Shown in pieces: positions 57,426 to 64,000 of a stretch of 64,000 nt of DNA; the first letter of the stretch is position 1; each line of letters begins with the position of its first letter. Source of the DNA: Phreatobacter sp. (lineage in GTDB: Bacteria > Pseudomonadota > Alphaproteobacteria > Rhizobiales > Phreatobacteraceae); assembly GCF_022843985.1 (NCBI RefSeq), contig NZ_JALHMP010000005.1:1-64000 (forward strand). The letters run 5' to 3'. Position numbers and translations under genes: made by a program. The notes beneath the pieces are model-generated. The model did not search any database and was not told where the DNA came from. It worked only from the letters and a program-made list of their open reading frames with translations.

Positions 57426-57965
57426 TCACGCCGCCAGCGGATAGGTCTCTTCGACGAGATAGGGGCCGCCACCGACGGATTCCTTCGACGAGAAGAGCGC
57501 GAAGCTCGGCACGATGAAGGTGCGGCTCATGAACAGGCCGCGCAGCGCCAGCCAGTCGGCCACGGTGCGGGCGGTGGCGTCGCGACCGAGGCGCGCCAGC
57601 GTGATGTGGGGCACGAATTTCCGCGGTTCGGGCGACAGGCCGACGCGGCGCATGATGCGCTCGTGCTCGGCCTGCAGTTCCATCAGCGGCTGGGTCTGCC
57701 GGACCGCGACAAAGATGGAGCGCGGACGGTCACCGCCGAAGGCGCCGAGCCCGGTCAGCGTCACCTCGATGGAGCGCTTGCGCACGGCATAGAGCAGATC
57801 GGCGATCTCGTTGGCGGTGCGCTCATCGACGTCGCCGACGAAGCGCAGGGTGAGGTGATAGTCCTCCGGTTCTATCCACCGGGCGCTCATCAGGCCGCCG
57901 CGCAAACTCGCCAGATCCTCGCGCAAGGCCTCGGGAACCTCGAGACCGGTGAAGATGCGGGGCAT
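57426..57965 (-). CDS. thpR: RNA 2',3'-cyclic phosphodiesterase
   Basis: 179 residues of the 2H phosphoesterase fold with both catalytic motifs: HLTL in DYHLTLRFVGDV and HITL in VPHITLARLGR. Begins MPRIFTGLEVPEALREDLA, the normal family start; ATG 57965 follows GGGAGGT. The enzyme opens 2',3'-cyclic phosphates at RNA ends (formerly 2'-5' RNA ligase). Convergent with the YafK-type gene. Confidence 0.93.
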   Translation of the reverse strand: MPRIFTGLEVPEALREDLASLRGGLMSARWIEPEDYHLTLRFVGDVDERTANEIADLLYAVRKRSIEVTLTGLGAFGGDRPRSIFVAVRQTQPLMELQAEHERIMRRVGLSPEPRKFVPHITLARLGRDATARTVADWLALRGLFMSRTFIVPSFALFSSKESVGGGPYLVEETYPLAA

Positions 57966-58158
57966 GGCGACCTCCCTGCGCTGCACGTCGCCGCCCTTGC
58001 GGGCGGCGCAACCCTTCGTTCCCGACCGCCGCCGCGGGCGCGCCCCCGGCGAAACCGTCCGGCGACGCGGCCCCCGGCGAATCGGCTGCGGGACCCGTCG
58101 AGTGTGACGCTCGTCCCGCTCGATGTCATGACCATGACGCGGTCATGGCGCCGATCGA

Positions 58159-58944
58159 TCAGGCGACCTTCAGCGCCGTCCAGTGATCCAGGAAAGCGTC
58201 GAGCCAGAGTCGCACGCCCGGGTCATGGAGATAGCGCCCGTCGAAATGGTCCTGCCGGGGGCGGGCATTGGGGGATGCCATCCGCTCATGCGCCCGCGTC
58301 GTCCAGCGGTTCATCATCCAGTGCGTCACCTCGGGGTGGAACTGGATGCCATAGGCCGCCTTGCCGACCCGGATCGCCTGGTTGGCGAAGCAGTCGCCGG
58401 TGGCGAGCAGTTCGGCGCCCGCCGGCACGTCGAAGCCCTCGCGGTGCCACTGGTAGACATGGTCCGGCCAGGGCAGTTCCCGTTGCGCTGCCTCGGTGGC
58501 GTGGAGCGGATAATAGCCGACCTCGACCTGGCCCTCGGGGTGGAAGGCGACCTTGGCGCCGAGATGGCGTGCCAGCATCTGCGCGCCGAGGCAGATGCCG
58601 AGAAAGGGCAACTCATCCTTCAGCGCGACGCCGATCCAGTCGGTCTCGGCCTTGATGAAGTCGTCGGGGTCATTGGCGCTCATCGGACCGCCGAAGATGA
58701 CGGCGCCGGCGAGACTGCGCGTGTCGGTCGGCAGCGGGTCGCCGAAACGCGGCCGGCGGATGTCGAGGCGAAAGCCGCGCTCCTCAAGCAGGCGGCCGAC
58801 CCGGCCGGGCGTCGAATGCTCCTGGTGCAGGACGATGAGGATGTCCTTCGGTCGACCGGCGCGGGACACCGACCGTTTCTGCACGACCGGCACCAGCGGT
58901 CCGGAAATCGTCGCGTCGGGTCGCAACAGGGGACGCACGGACAT
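58159..58944 (-). CDS. Class I glutamine amidotransferase (GMP synthase-like domain)
   Basis: 261 residues. Triad visible: Cys in PFLGICLGAQMLAR, His-Glu in GIQFHPEVT. The AVIFGGPMSANDPD segment and the domain alone, without a synthase, place it among stand-alone GATase-like proteins of unknown substrate. The first 30 residues (SVRPLLRPDATISGPLVPV) lie before the fold and may be overextended; an internal start is possible. The protein stands alone on its strand. Confidence 0.87.
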   Translation of the reverse strand: MSVRPLLRPDATISGPLVPVVQKRSVSRAGRPKDILIVLHQEHSTPGRVGRLLEERGFRLDIRRPRFGDPLPTDTRSLAGAVIFGGPMSANDPDDFIKAETDWIGVALKDELPFLGICLGAQMLARHLGAKVAFHPEGQVEVGYYPLHATEAAQRELPWPDHVYQWHREGFDVPAGAELLATGDCFANQAIRVGKAAYGIQFHPEVTHWMMNRWTTRAHERMASPNARPRQDHFDGRYLHDPGVRLWLDAFLDHWTALKVA

Positions 58945-59062
58945 GGCGCGGAATCACCTCGGGGCCTGATCAACGGCCGTCAGTGTGATGAAATGATGGG
59001 CTTGCTTAAAGATGGCTGAACAAATGGCAGATGTGCGTTGCACAACTGTCACAGAGGGACGC

Positions 59063-59446
59063 TCAGCCTGCCAGCGCCCGGGCCAGGACAGCGGCCTCGA
59101 CAGGTTTCTGCAGCACGATGTCGAAAAGGCCGGGCAGCATGTCGGCAGGATCGTCGCCGGAGAGCGCCACGAGGCGGGGATGGCGGGGATGGGCCCGCAT
59201 CGCCAGGGCGACGGCGGTGCCGTCCATGTCGGGCATCCGGCGGTCGATGACGGCGACATCGAAATGGTTGGCGGCGGCCGCTTCAAGGGCGGCATGACCG
59301 CCTTCGACCGAGGTCACCTGATGCCCGAGCGCGCTGGCAATGCGTGCCACGACCTCGCGCGAGAAGGCATGGTCATCGGCGATCAGAACCTTCAGGGACG
59401 GTCCCCTCGCGGCGGTCGCGGCTTTTCCGGCGGGCATGGCGGGCAT
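59063..59446 (-). CDS. Stand-alone response regulator receiver protein
   Basis: 127 residues with only a CheY-like domain: acidic pair D24-D25 in VLIADDHAFSRE, phospho-acceptor D68 in VAVIDRRMPDMDG, Thr/Ser at VALSGDD and Lys in VLQKP. No output domain. The first 17 residues are an Ala/Gly-rich extension; an internal start is possible. Its kinase is not encoded nearby. Lone receivers of this sort often act in phosphorelays or bind partner proteins. Confidence 0.88.
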   Translation of the reverse strand: MPAMPAGKAATAARGPSLKVLIADDHAFSREVVARIASALGHQVTSVEGGHAALEAAAANHFDVAVIDRRMPDMDGTAVALAMRAHPRHPRLVALSGDDPADMLPGLFDIVLQKPVEAAVLARALAG

Positions 59447-59519
59447 GCGACAGCCCTAACGCCGAATGACGAAGAAATGGTTTATTGCGCGGTTTCCGTT
59501 CAGGGAGTTGCGCATCCCC

Positions 59520-60452
59520 ATGGTCGAACTCCTGCTGCTCGTCGCCCCGGTCTTCGGGCTCGTCGCCCTCGGCTACGCGGCGGCCCTGGCCGGGCTGATC
59601 GGCGAGCGGGCCAATGAAGGCCTGACGTCCTATCTCTTCGTCATCGGTGCTCCGGCGCTGATGTTCAAGCTGCTCACCGCCGCCGTCTTTCCCGGTGTTT
59701 TCCCCTGGGGCTATTGGATCGCCTACTATGCCGGCATGGCCCTCGTCTGGGGCCTCGCGACGGTCCTGGCTGCCGGCCTGTTCCGCCGCTCCCGCGGCGA
59801 TGCAGTGATCGCCGGCCTTGCCGCAGGCCAGGCCAATACCGTGCTGATCGGCATCCCGATCATCCTCAAGGCGTATGGCGATGAGGCAGCCTTCCCCATT
59901 GCCATGCTGCTGGCGGTCAACCTGCCGATCACCATGACGCTGGCGACCCTGATGCTGGAGGGCACCCGGGCTGCCACCGGCGGCGCGCTTTTCGCCAAGC
60001 TCGGCCGGGGGCTGGCAACCCATCCCCTGATCATCGCCATGGCAGCAGGTGTCGCTTTCCAGTTTCTCGGCATTCGCCCGTCCGGCGTCGCGGCAACCAT
60101 GCTCGACATGGTGGCCAACACGACCATCCCCCTGTCCCTCATCGCGCTGGGACTGTCGCTGAAGACCTATGGTGTACGCGCCGACGTGCCGGTGGCGCTG
60201 ATGATCTGCCTGTTGCGGCTTCTGGTGCATCCCGCCATCGCCTATGTCGTCGCCCATCACGTCTTCGCGCTGCCGCCGTCCTGGACCGGGACCGTCGTGC
60301 TCTTCGCCGCCATGCCCGCGGGCATCAACGCCTATCTGTTCGCGGCGCGCTACGGGCAGGGCGTCGGCATCGCCTCGACGACGGTGGCGCTGTCCACCCT
60401 GCTGTCGGCTTTGACGTCACTCGTCTGGCTGCGGGTGCTCGGTATCGGCTGA
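59520..60452 (+). CDS. AEC family auxin-efflux-carrier-like transporter
   Basis: 310 residues, about ten predicted helices, of the auxin efflux carrier / malonate-type transporter family. LLLLVAPVFGLVALGYAAAL at the start, the GQANTVLIGIPIILKAYGDEA motif after helix 4 and the FAAMPAGINAYLFAARYG motif near the end are the conserved family segments. Bacterial members carry small organic anions across the inner membrane. ATG 59520; GGGAG 12 bases upstream is a modest match. It stands between a lone receiver gene and an ABC transporter gene without an obvious link. Confidence 0.9.
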   Translation: MVELLLLVAPVFGLVALGYAAALAGLIGERANEGLTSYLFVIGAPALMFKLLTAAVFPGVFPWGYWIAYYAGMALVWGLATVLAAGLFRRSRGDAVIAGLAAGQANTVLIGIPIILKAYGDEAAFPIAMLLAVNLPITMTLATLMLEGTRAATGGALFAKLGRGLATHPLIIAMAAGVAFQFLGIRPSGVAATMLDMVANTTIPLSLIALGLSLKTYGVRADVPVALMICLLRLLVHPAIAYVVAHHVFALPPSWTGTVVLFAAMPAGINAYLFAARYGQGVGIASTTVALSTLLSALTSLVWLRVLGIG

Positions 60453-60571
60453 GACGGTTCATCGCCAGTTCATGCGCCGCAAGGCGAAATCGGGGGAATT
60501 GCGTCAGGTCTCCGGATGGTGGATTGTGACGCTCACGATTTCGTGTTCAGCCGTTCGCGGGTGCCCCAGCG

Positions 60572-62377
60572 TTGAATCTCACACCCGCCTCCGCAGCTGA
60601 CGGTCTCGACCGCAAGGTCTTCCGTGACTTCTTCGTCCTCGCCGCGGGCTGGTGGACGGGAGCGACGGCGCGTCGGGCCTGGTTCCTGACGGCGGCGCTG
60701 GCCGCCTGCCTGATCGTCAATGTCGGCATCAATTTCGCAGTCAATACCTGGAACCGCCGGTTCTTTGACGCCCTCGAGAATACCGACACCCAGACGGTGT
60801 TCTGGGCTGTCATCGTCTTCTTCGGCCTCGTGGTCTGCGCTGCCGCCATCGGCGTCGGCATCGTCCTGTCGCGCGAGACGCTGCAAGTGCGCTGGCGCGA
60901 GTGGCTGATCGGGTCGCTGATCGACCGCTGGATCGGCGGTCAGCGCTATTACCGCATGGGCCTGGCGCGGACCGAGCCGGCCAATCCCGAATACCGCATC
61001 GCCGACGATACCCGCCTGGCGACGGAACCGATCGTCGACTTCGCCATCGGCCTGCTCTCCTCCATCGTCTCGGCCCTCACCTTTGTCGGCGTCCTCTGGG
61101 TGGTGGGCGGGGCGCTGACGGTCCAGGTCGGCGGCGCAACGCTGTGGATCCCCGGCTATATGGTGCTGGCGGCCCTGGTATATGGCATCTCCATGTCGCT
61201 CCTGATGCTGTGGGTCGGCCATCGTCTGCCCGGCGCGGTGGCCCGTCGCAACGAGGCTGAGGCCAAGCTGCGCTTCGAGCTGACACGGCTGCGCGAGAAT
61301 TCGGAGAGCGTCGCGCTGATCCGCGGCGAGGCGGATGAACGTCGGGCCCTCGGCACCACCTATCAGGAGCTCGTGCGCCGCTGGCTCGGCGTCGTGCGCC
61401 GGCATGGACACATCACCTGGCTGACCAACGGCAGCGGCGTCTTCGTGCCTGTCCTGCCGCTGCTGCTGGCGGCGCCGAAATATCTGTCGGGCGAATTCAC
61501 CCTCGGCCAGGTGACGCAGCTCGCCGGCGCCTTCCTGCAGGTCCAGGTGGCCATCGCCTGGCTGGTCGACAATTTCCGTGCGCTCGCCCAGTGCTATGCG
61601 TCGATGCAGCGCGTCACCGAACTGACCAATGCCATCGACGATATCGACGGCGATTTCGATCGCAACCGTCAAGGCGGCCAGGGCGGCGTCGTCCTCACCC
61701 CGTCCACGTCCGGCGCGGTGCGGCTCGACGCCCTGACAATCGCCGACCGTTCGGGGCGCGTGCTCATCGACCAGGCCAATGCCCGGATCGAGGCCGGCGA
61801 GAAGGTCATGGTCTCGGGCGAGAGCGGCACCGGCAAGTCGACGCTGGTGCGCGCGCTTGCTGGCCTGTGGCCATGGGGGGCCGGCACCATCGCCCTGCCG
61901 GCCGGCGGCACCATCGCCTTCGTTCCGGAGCGGGCCTATCTGCCCGCCGGGACGCTGCGCGACGCGCTGCTCTATCCCGCCCAGAGCCTCGCCGTCGACG
62001 ACGCCGTCCTCAGCGAGGCACTGACCGAGGCGGGGCTCGGCTATCTCAGCCGCCGCCTCGACGAGGTCGACCGCTGGGACCAGACCCTGTCCAACGGCGA
62101 ACGCCAGCGCCTCGCCATTGCACGCCTGCTGGTCCAGCGTCCCGACCTCGTCATTCTCGACGGCGCCACCAGCGCGCTCGACGAGGGTGGCGAGGCGCGG
62201 CTGATGGCGACCCTGGTCGCCGCTCTAGACCATTCGACGCTGATCAGTGTCGGTCTGCGGCCGGGGCTCGAGGCCCTGCACGACCGCAAGCTGCAGCTGT
62301 CGCGCAGCGACCACGGGGCCCACCTCGCCTCCGTCGCCCTCAGGCCGCCGGTGGCGGTGGCGACTTCCTCACCCTAG
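60572..62377 (+). CDS. SbmA/YddA-type ABC protein with a degenerate ATPase domain
   Basis: 601 residues. The N-terminal ABC_membrane_2 domain (six helices, about 30-340) is that of SbmA/BacA and YddA; a nucleotide-binding domain follows (about 385-575). Walker A is intact (GESGTGKST, K422) and a signature LSNGERQR (506-513) and D-loop SALD are present, but the Walker B catalytic Glu is Gly (LDGATSALD, G531), the H-loop His is Leu (SVGLRP, L562) and the Q-loop Gln is Glu (FVPERAYLP, E453). The domain probably binds but does not hydrolyse ATP normally. Start is TTG 60572 with only weak support. No partner half-transporter is nearby; substrate probably peptides or vitamin-like compounds, as for SbmA relatives. 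Confidence 0.88.
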   Translation: MNLTPASAADGLDRKVFRDFFVLAAGWWTGATARRAWFLTAALAACLIVNVGINFAVNTWNRRFFDALENTDTQTVFWAVIVFFGLVVCAAAIGVGIVLSRETLQVRWREWLIGSLIDRWIGGQRYYRMGLARTEPANPEYRIADDTRLATEPIVDFAIGLLSSIVSALTFVGVLWVVGGALTVQVGGATLWIPGYMVLAALVYGISMSLLMLWVGHRLPGAVARRNEAEAKLRFELTRLRENSESVALIRGEADERRALGTTYQELVRRWLGVVRRHGHITWLTNGSGVFVPVLPLLLAAPKYLSGEFTLGQVTQLAGAFLQVQVAIAWLVDNFRALAQCYASMQRVTELTNAIDDIDGDFDRNRQGGQGGVVLTPSTSGAVRLDALTIADRSGRVLIDQANARIEAGEKVMVSGESGTGKSTLVRALAGLWPWGAGTIALPAGGTIAFVPERAYLPAGTLRDALLYPAQSLAVDDAVLSEALTEAGLGYLSRRLDEVDRWDQTLSNGERQRLAIARLLVQRPDLVILDGATSALDEGGEARLMATLVAALDHSTLISVGLRPGLEALHDRKLQLSRSDHGAHLASVALRPPVAVATSSP

Positions 62378-62416
62378 GCCCATCGCCGCGATCGCGACGT
62401 CACAAGGACCAAAACC

Positions 62417-62992
62417 ATGTCACTGCACATCTGGGACCACTTCTGGGACCTCCGGGTCAAGGAATGCCCCTGCGACGTCCACTTCTGTGACTGGCTCGAC
62501 GAGAACGAGATCTCGGGCAAGGCCATCTTCCATTTCGGCACCGGTGGCCACCACATTCTCGGCCTGCACAATGTCGAGAAGGACCGCAAGAATGTCATTC
62601 TCGGCATCACCGCCTCGCCCGGCGAGATCCGCACCTACGAGACGATGATCGTCGAGAATCCCGAGCTTGGCTGGGGCTACAAGGCCTATTTCGGCGATAT
62701 CTACCAGCTCGATGCGCGGCTGCTGCCGATGTTCGACATTGTCACCCTGTTCCATGTGGGCGAGTTCCGCACCGAGGCGAACGACGCCTATGGCGGACTG
62801 ACCGACTATGCGATGGTGAAGCTCCTCGTCGGCCAGACCAGACCGGGCGGGACCGTCGCCTTCTATGCCGGCTCCTATGCCTATGACATCGCCAAGATCC
62901 AGCATGACAAGATGGTGGAGGAGGGGCTCCTGACGCCCAAGGGCCAGTACAAGACCCTGCCGCTGTTCGAGCGGACGGCCAAGCCTGTCTGA
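62417..62992 (+). CDS. Unrecognised protein, possibly methyltransferase-like
   Basis: 191 residues that I cannot assign. No signal peptide or membrane helix. The order FHFGTGGHHILGL, then a strand with VILGITASPGE, a second strand with FGDIYQLD and IVTLFHVGEFR resembles a Rossmann methyltransferase core, with GTGG in place of the usual GxGxG. The start has several Cys/His residues (KECPCDVHFCDWLDE), possibly metal-binding. ATG 62417. It lies 39 bases after the SbmA/YddA-type gene and could be cotranscribed with it. Confidence 0.72.
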   Translation: MSLHIWDHFWDLRVKECPCDVHFCDWLDENEISGKAIFHFGTGGHHILGLHNVEKDRKNVILGITASPGEIRTYETMIVENPELGWGYKAYFGDIYQLDARLLPMFDIVTLFHVGEFRTEANDAYGGLTDYAMVKLLVGQTRPGGTVAFYAGSYAYDIAKIQHDKMVEEGLLTPKGQYKTLPLFERTAKPV

Positions 62993-63091
62993 GCCCGCCG
63001 GACCGGTCGGCGGTCCCCGTCTTGCCAATCGCCCCGACCCGGTCGATCATGACCGGACCGTGACGCGAGCCGGAGCGCCGGAAGGAGCCTC

Positions 63092-63445
63092 ATGTCCGAC
63101 AGCGAGCCGTTTATGACCGGCACCGTCGTTCCCCTGAACGTCGGCGCCGCCCCCTCCCGGGTCTCGTTCGACCGTCGCGAATTGCAGGCGATCCTTCAGC
63201 TCTACGGGCGCATGGTCGCGGCGGGGGAATGGCGTGATTACGCCATCGATTTCCTCAAGGGCAAGGCGGTCTTCGCCATCTTCAGGCGTGCTTCGGAAAT
63301 GCCGCTCTATCGCGTCGAGAAGAACCCCGAGGCGAAGCAGGGCCCCTATGCCGTGATCAACACGGCCGGCCTCGTCCTGAAGCGCGGACATGATCTGCGG
63401 CGCGTGCTGGCCGTGCTGGAGAAGCCGGTCAAGCTGGTGCAATAG
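63092..63445 (+). CDS. DUF2794 domain protein
   Basis: 117 residues matching the alphaproteobacterial DUF2794 family: VSFDRRELQAILQLYGRMVAAGEWRDYAIDF split into its core, followed by FAIFRRASEMPLYRVEKNP and the GHDLRRVLAVLEKP end. Function unknown. ATG 63092 follows GGAAGGAGCCTC. Convergent with the Lrp-family gene, stop to stop with four bases between. Confidence 0.9.
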   Translation: MSDSEPFMTGTVVPLNVGAAPSRVSFDRRELQAILQLYGRMVAAGEWRDYAIDFLKGKAVFAIFRRASEMPLYRVEKNPEAKQGPYAVINTAGLVLKRGHDLRRVLAVLEKPVKLVQ

Positions 63446-63449
63446 GCGG

Positions 63450-63905
63450 TCAGGACGTGCCGCGTCCCCTGACGATGGTGCGGATCGCAAAGCTCGAATG
63501 GATGCGTGCCACGCCCGGCAGGCGCGACAGCACCTCCTTGTGGATGCGCTCGTAGCCGGCGGTGCCGTCGGTTTCGACCCGCAGGAGATAGTCGGCCGCG
63601 CCGCCCATCAGGTAGCATTCCCGCACCTCGGGACACCGCTTCACCGCCGCCTCGAAGCGGTTGAGGTGGTCCTCGGTCTGCCGCTCGAGCGTGATCTGGA
63701 TGACGACGACCGTCGGCAGGGCTTCTGTGGGGTCGTCGACGAGGGCGGCATAGCCGCGGATGACGCCCCCCGCCTCCAGGGCCCGCAGCCGCCGCAGGCA
63801 GGCCGACGGCGACAGGCCGACCTCGGCCGCCAGCGCCGCATTGCTGATGCGGCCGTCGACCCGCAGCACGCGCAGGATGCGATGGTCAAAGGCGTCGAGG
63901 TCCAT
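63450..63905 (-). CDS. Lrp/AsnC family transcriptional regulator
   Basis: 151 residues from the ATG at 63905-63903. N-terminal winged HTH (FDHRILRVLRVDGRISNAALAAEVGLSPSACLRRL) and C-terminal RAM/ACT domain with the GAADYLLRVETDG segment. The frame is open upstream with a start at 63962 but the shorter protein matches the family. It probably senses an amino acid. An AT-rich stretch upstream, running to the end of the window, is the likely regulatory region of this gene and an unseen divergent target. Confidence 0.93.
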   Translation of the reverse strand: MDLDAFDHRILRVLRVDGRISNAALAAEVGLSPSACLRRLRALEAGGVIRGYAALVDDPTEALPTVVVIQITLERQTEDHLNRFEAAVKRCPEVRECYLMGGAADYLLRVETDGTAGYERIHKEVLSRLPGVARIHSSFAIRTIVRGRGTS

Positions 63906-64000
63906 GTGGCGGATCCTTGCGTCAAGACGCCAGACTACTTCAATATTTTCAATTTCAAGCAAGAATATGCCTCATTTTGCAATGATGCACATGATTGTTG
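63906..64000. promoter_or_regulatory. AT-rich upstream region of the Lrp-family gene
   Basis: Bases 63930-64000 are much richer in A and T than the surrounding sequence, with near-palindromic runs (CAATATTTTCAATTTC, AAGAATATG). Lrp-family binding sites are AT-rich and often lie between the regulator and its divergent target; the target is outside the window. Confidence 0.35.

Noticed and set aside
1-64000. CRISPR arrays, tRNA or rRNA genes, insertion sequences, phage genes
   Set aside because: No regular spaced repeats, cloverleaf-like sequences, transposase or phage reading frames were recognised anywhere on either strand.

Overview
This 64 kb window is ordinary chromosome from a GC-rich (high-60s percent by eye) alphaproteobacterium, most likely Hyphomicrobiales (Rhizobiales). 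Supporting markers are a 1608-residue GDH180-type NAD-glutamate dehydrogenase, a CarD regulator close to a sigma-32 factor, a 7Fe ferredoxin FdxA, DUF2794, a Tim44-like exported protein, an lptM-lysA pair, tandem xerD-accA, and an electron-transfer-flavoprotein/hydroxybutyryl-CoA dehydrogenase block. I see no rRNA, tRNA, CRISPR array, insertion sequence, prophage or integrated element; genes are dense and base composition is even.

Layout. 0-6 kb: start of a Tim44-like gene, rpmB with a recognisable promoter and terminator, a cyanuric acid amidohydrolase-type ring-opening enzyme stop-to-stop with an unrecognised internally duplicated protein, then an acyl-CoA dehydrogenase and an orphan E1 alpha/beta 2-oxoacid (acetoin-type) dehydrogenase. 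6-14 kb: the periplasmic defence pair alpha-2-macroglobulin plus PBP1C. 14-15 kb: a TetR repressor divergent from a PspA/IM30 membrane-stress gene, with three identical-pattern operators between them. 15-21 kb: OpgG/OpgD, asd (with a Thr/Lys-rich leader peptide), a YCII protein, beta-carbonic anhydrase, lysA, lptM. 21-26 kb: a LysR-controlled catabolic operon (RraA-like aldolase, Ldh-family dehydrogenase, orphan Bug/TctC binding protein, HIBADH-like reductase). 26-28.5 kb: cytochrome bd-type (cyanide-insensitive) oxidase downstream of a 44-bp nested palindrome. 28.5-35 kb: a class III phosphodiesterase divergent from a Ugp-like ABC transporter with two paralogous binding proteins; the divergent intergenic region carries phased PhoB boxes on both strands, so the locus is probably a phosphate-starvation glycerophosphodiester scavenging system.

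35-42 kb: housekeeping and stress genes (RsmB-like methyltransferase, HtpX, FdxA, CarD, RpoH-type sigma factor, Trm112-like, Lon N-domain protein, AhpD-like protein). 42-49.5 kb: NAD-GDH, an exported alpha/beta hydrolase, a YjfB-like small protein, a membrane diguanylate cyclase. 49.4-55.5 kb: hbd, etfA, etfB, xthA, a 49-residue membrane protein, xerD, accA. 55.5-64 kb: a YafK-type L,D-transpeptidase, thpR, a glutamine amidotransferase, a lone receiver protein, an AEC transporter, an SbmA/YddA-type ABC protein whose nucleotide-binding domain has lost several catalytic residues, an unrecognised 191-residue protein, DUF2794 and an Lrp/AsnC regulator.

The observations I consider most worth checking are the Thr/Lys leader peptide ahead of asd, the PhoB-box array of the Ugp-like locus, the catalytically degenerate ABC ATPase, the triple operator of the TetR-PspA pair, and the unrecognised duplicated protein beside the cyanuric-acid-type hydrolase.
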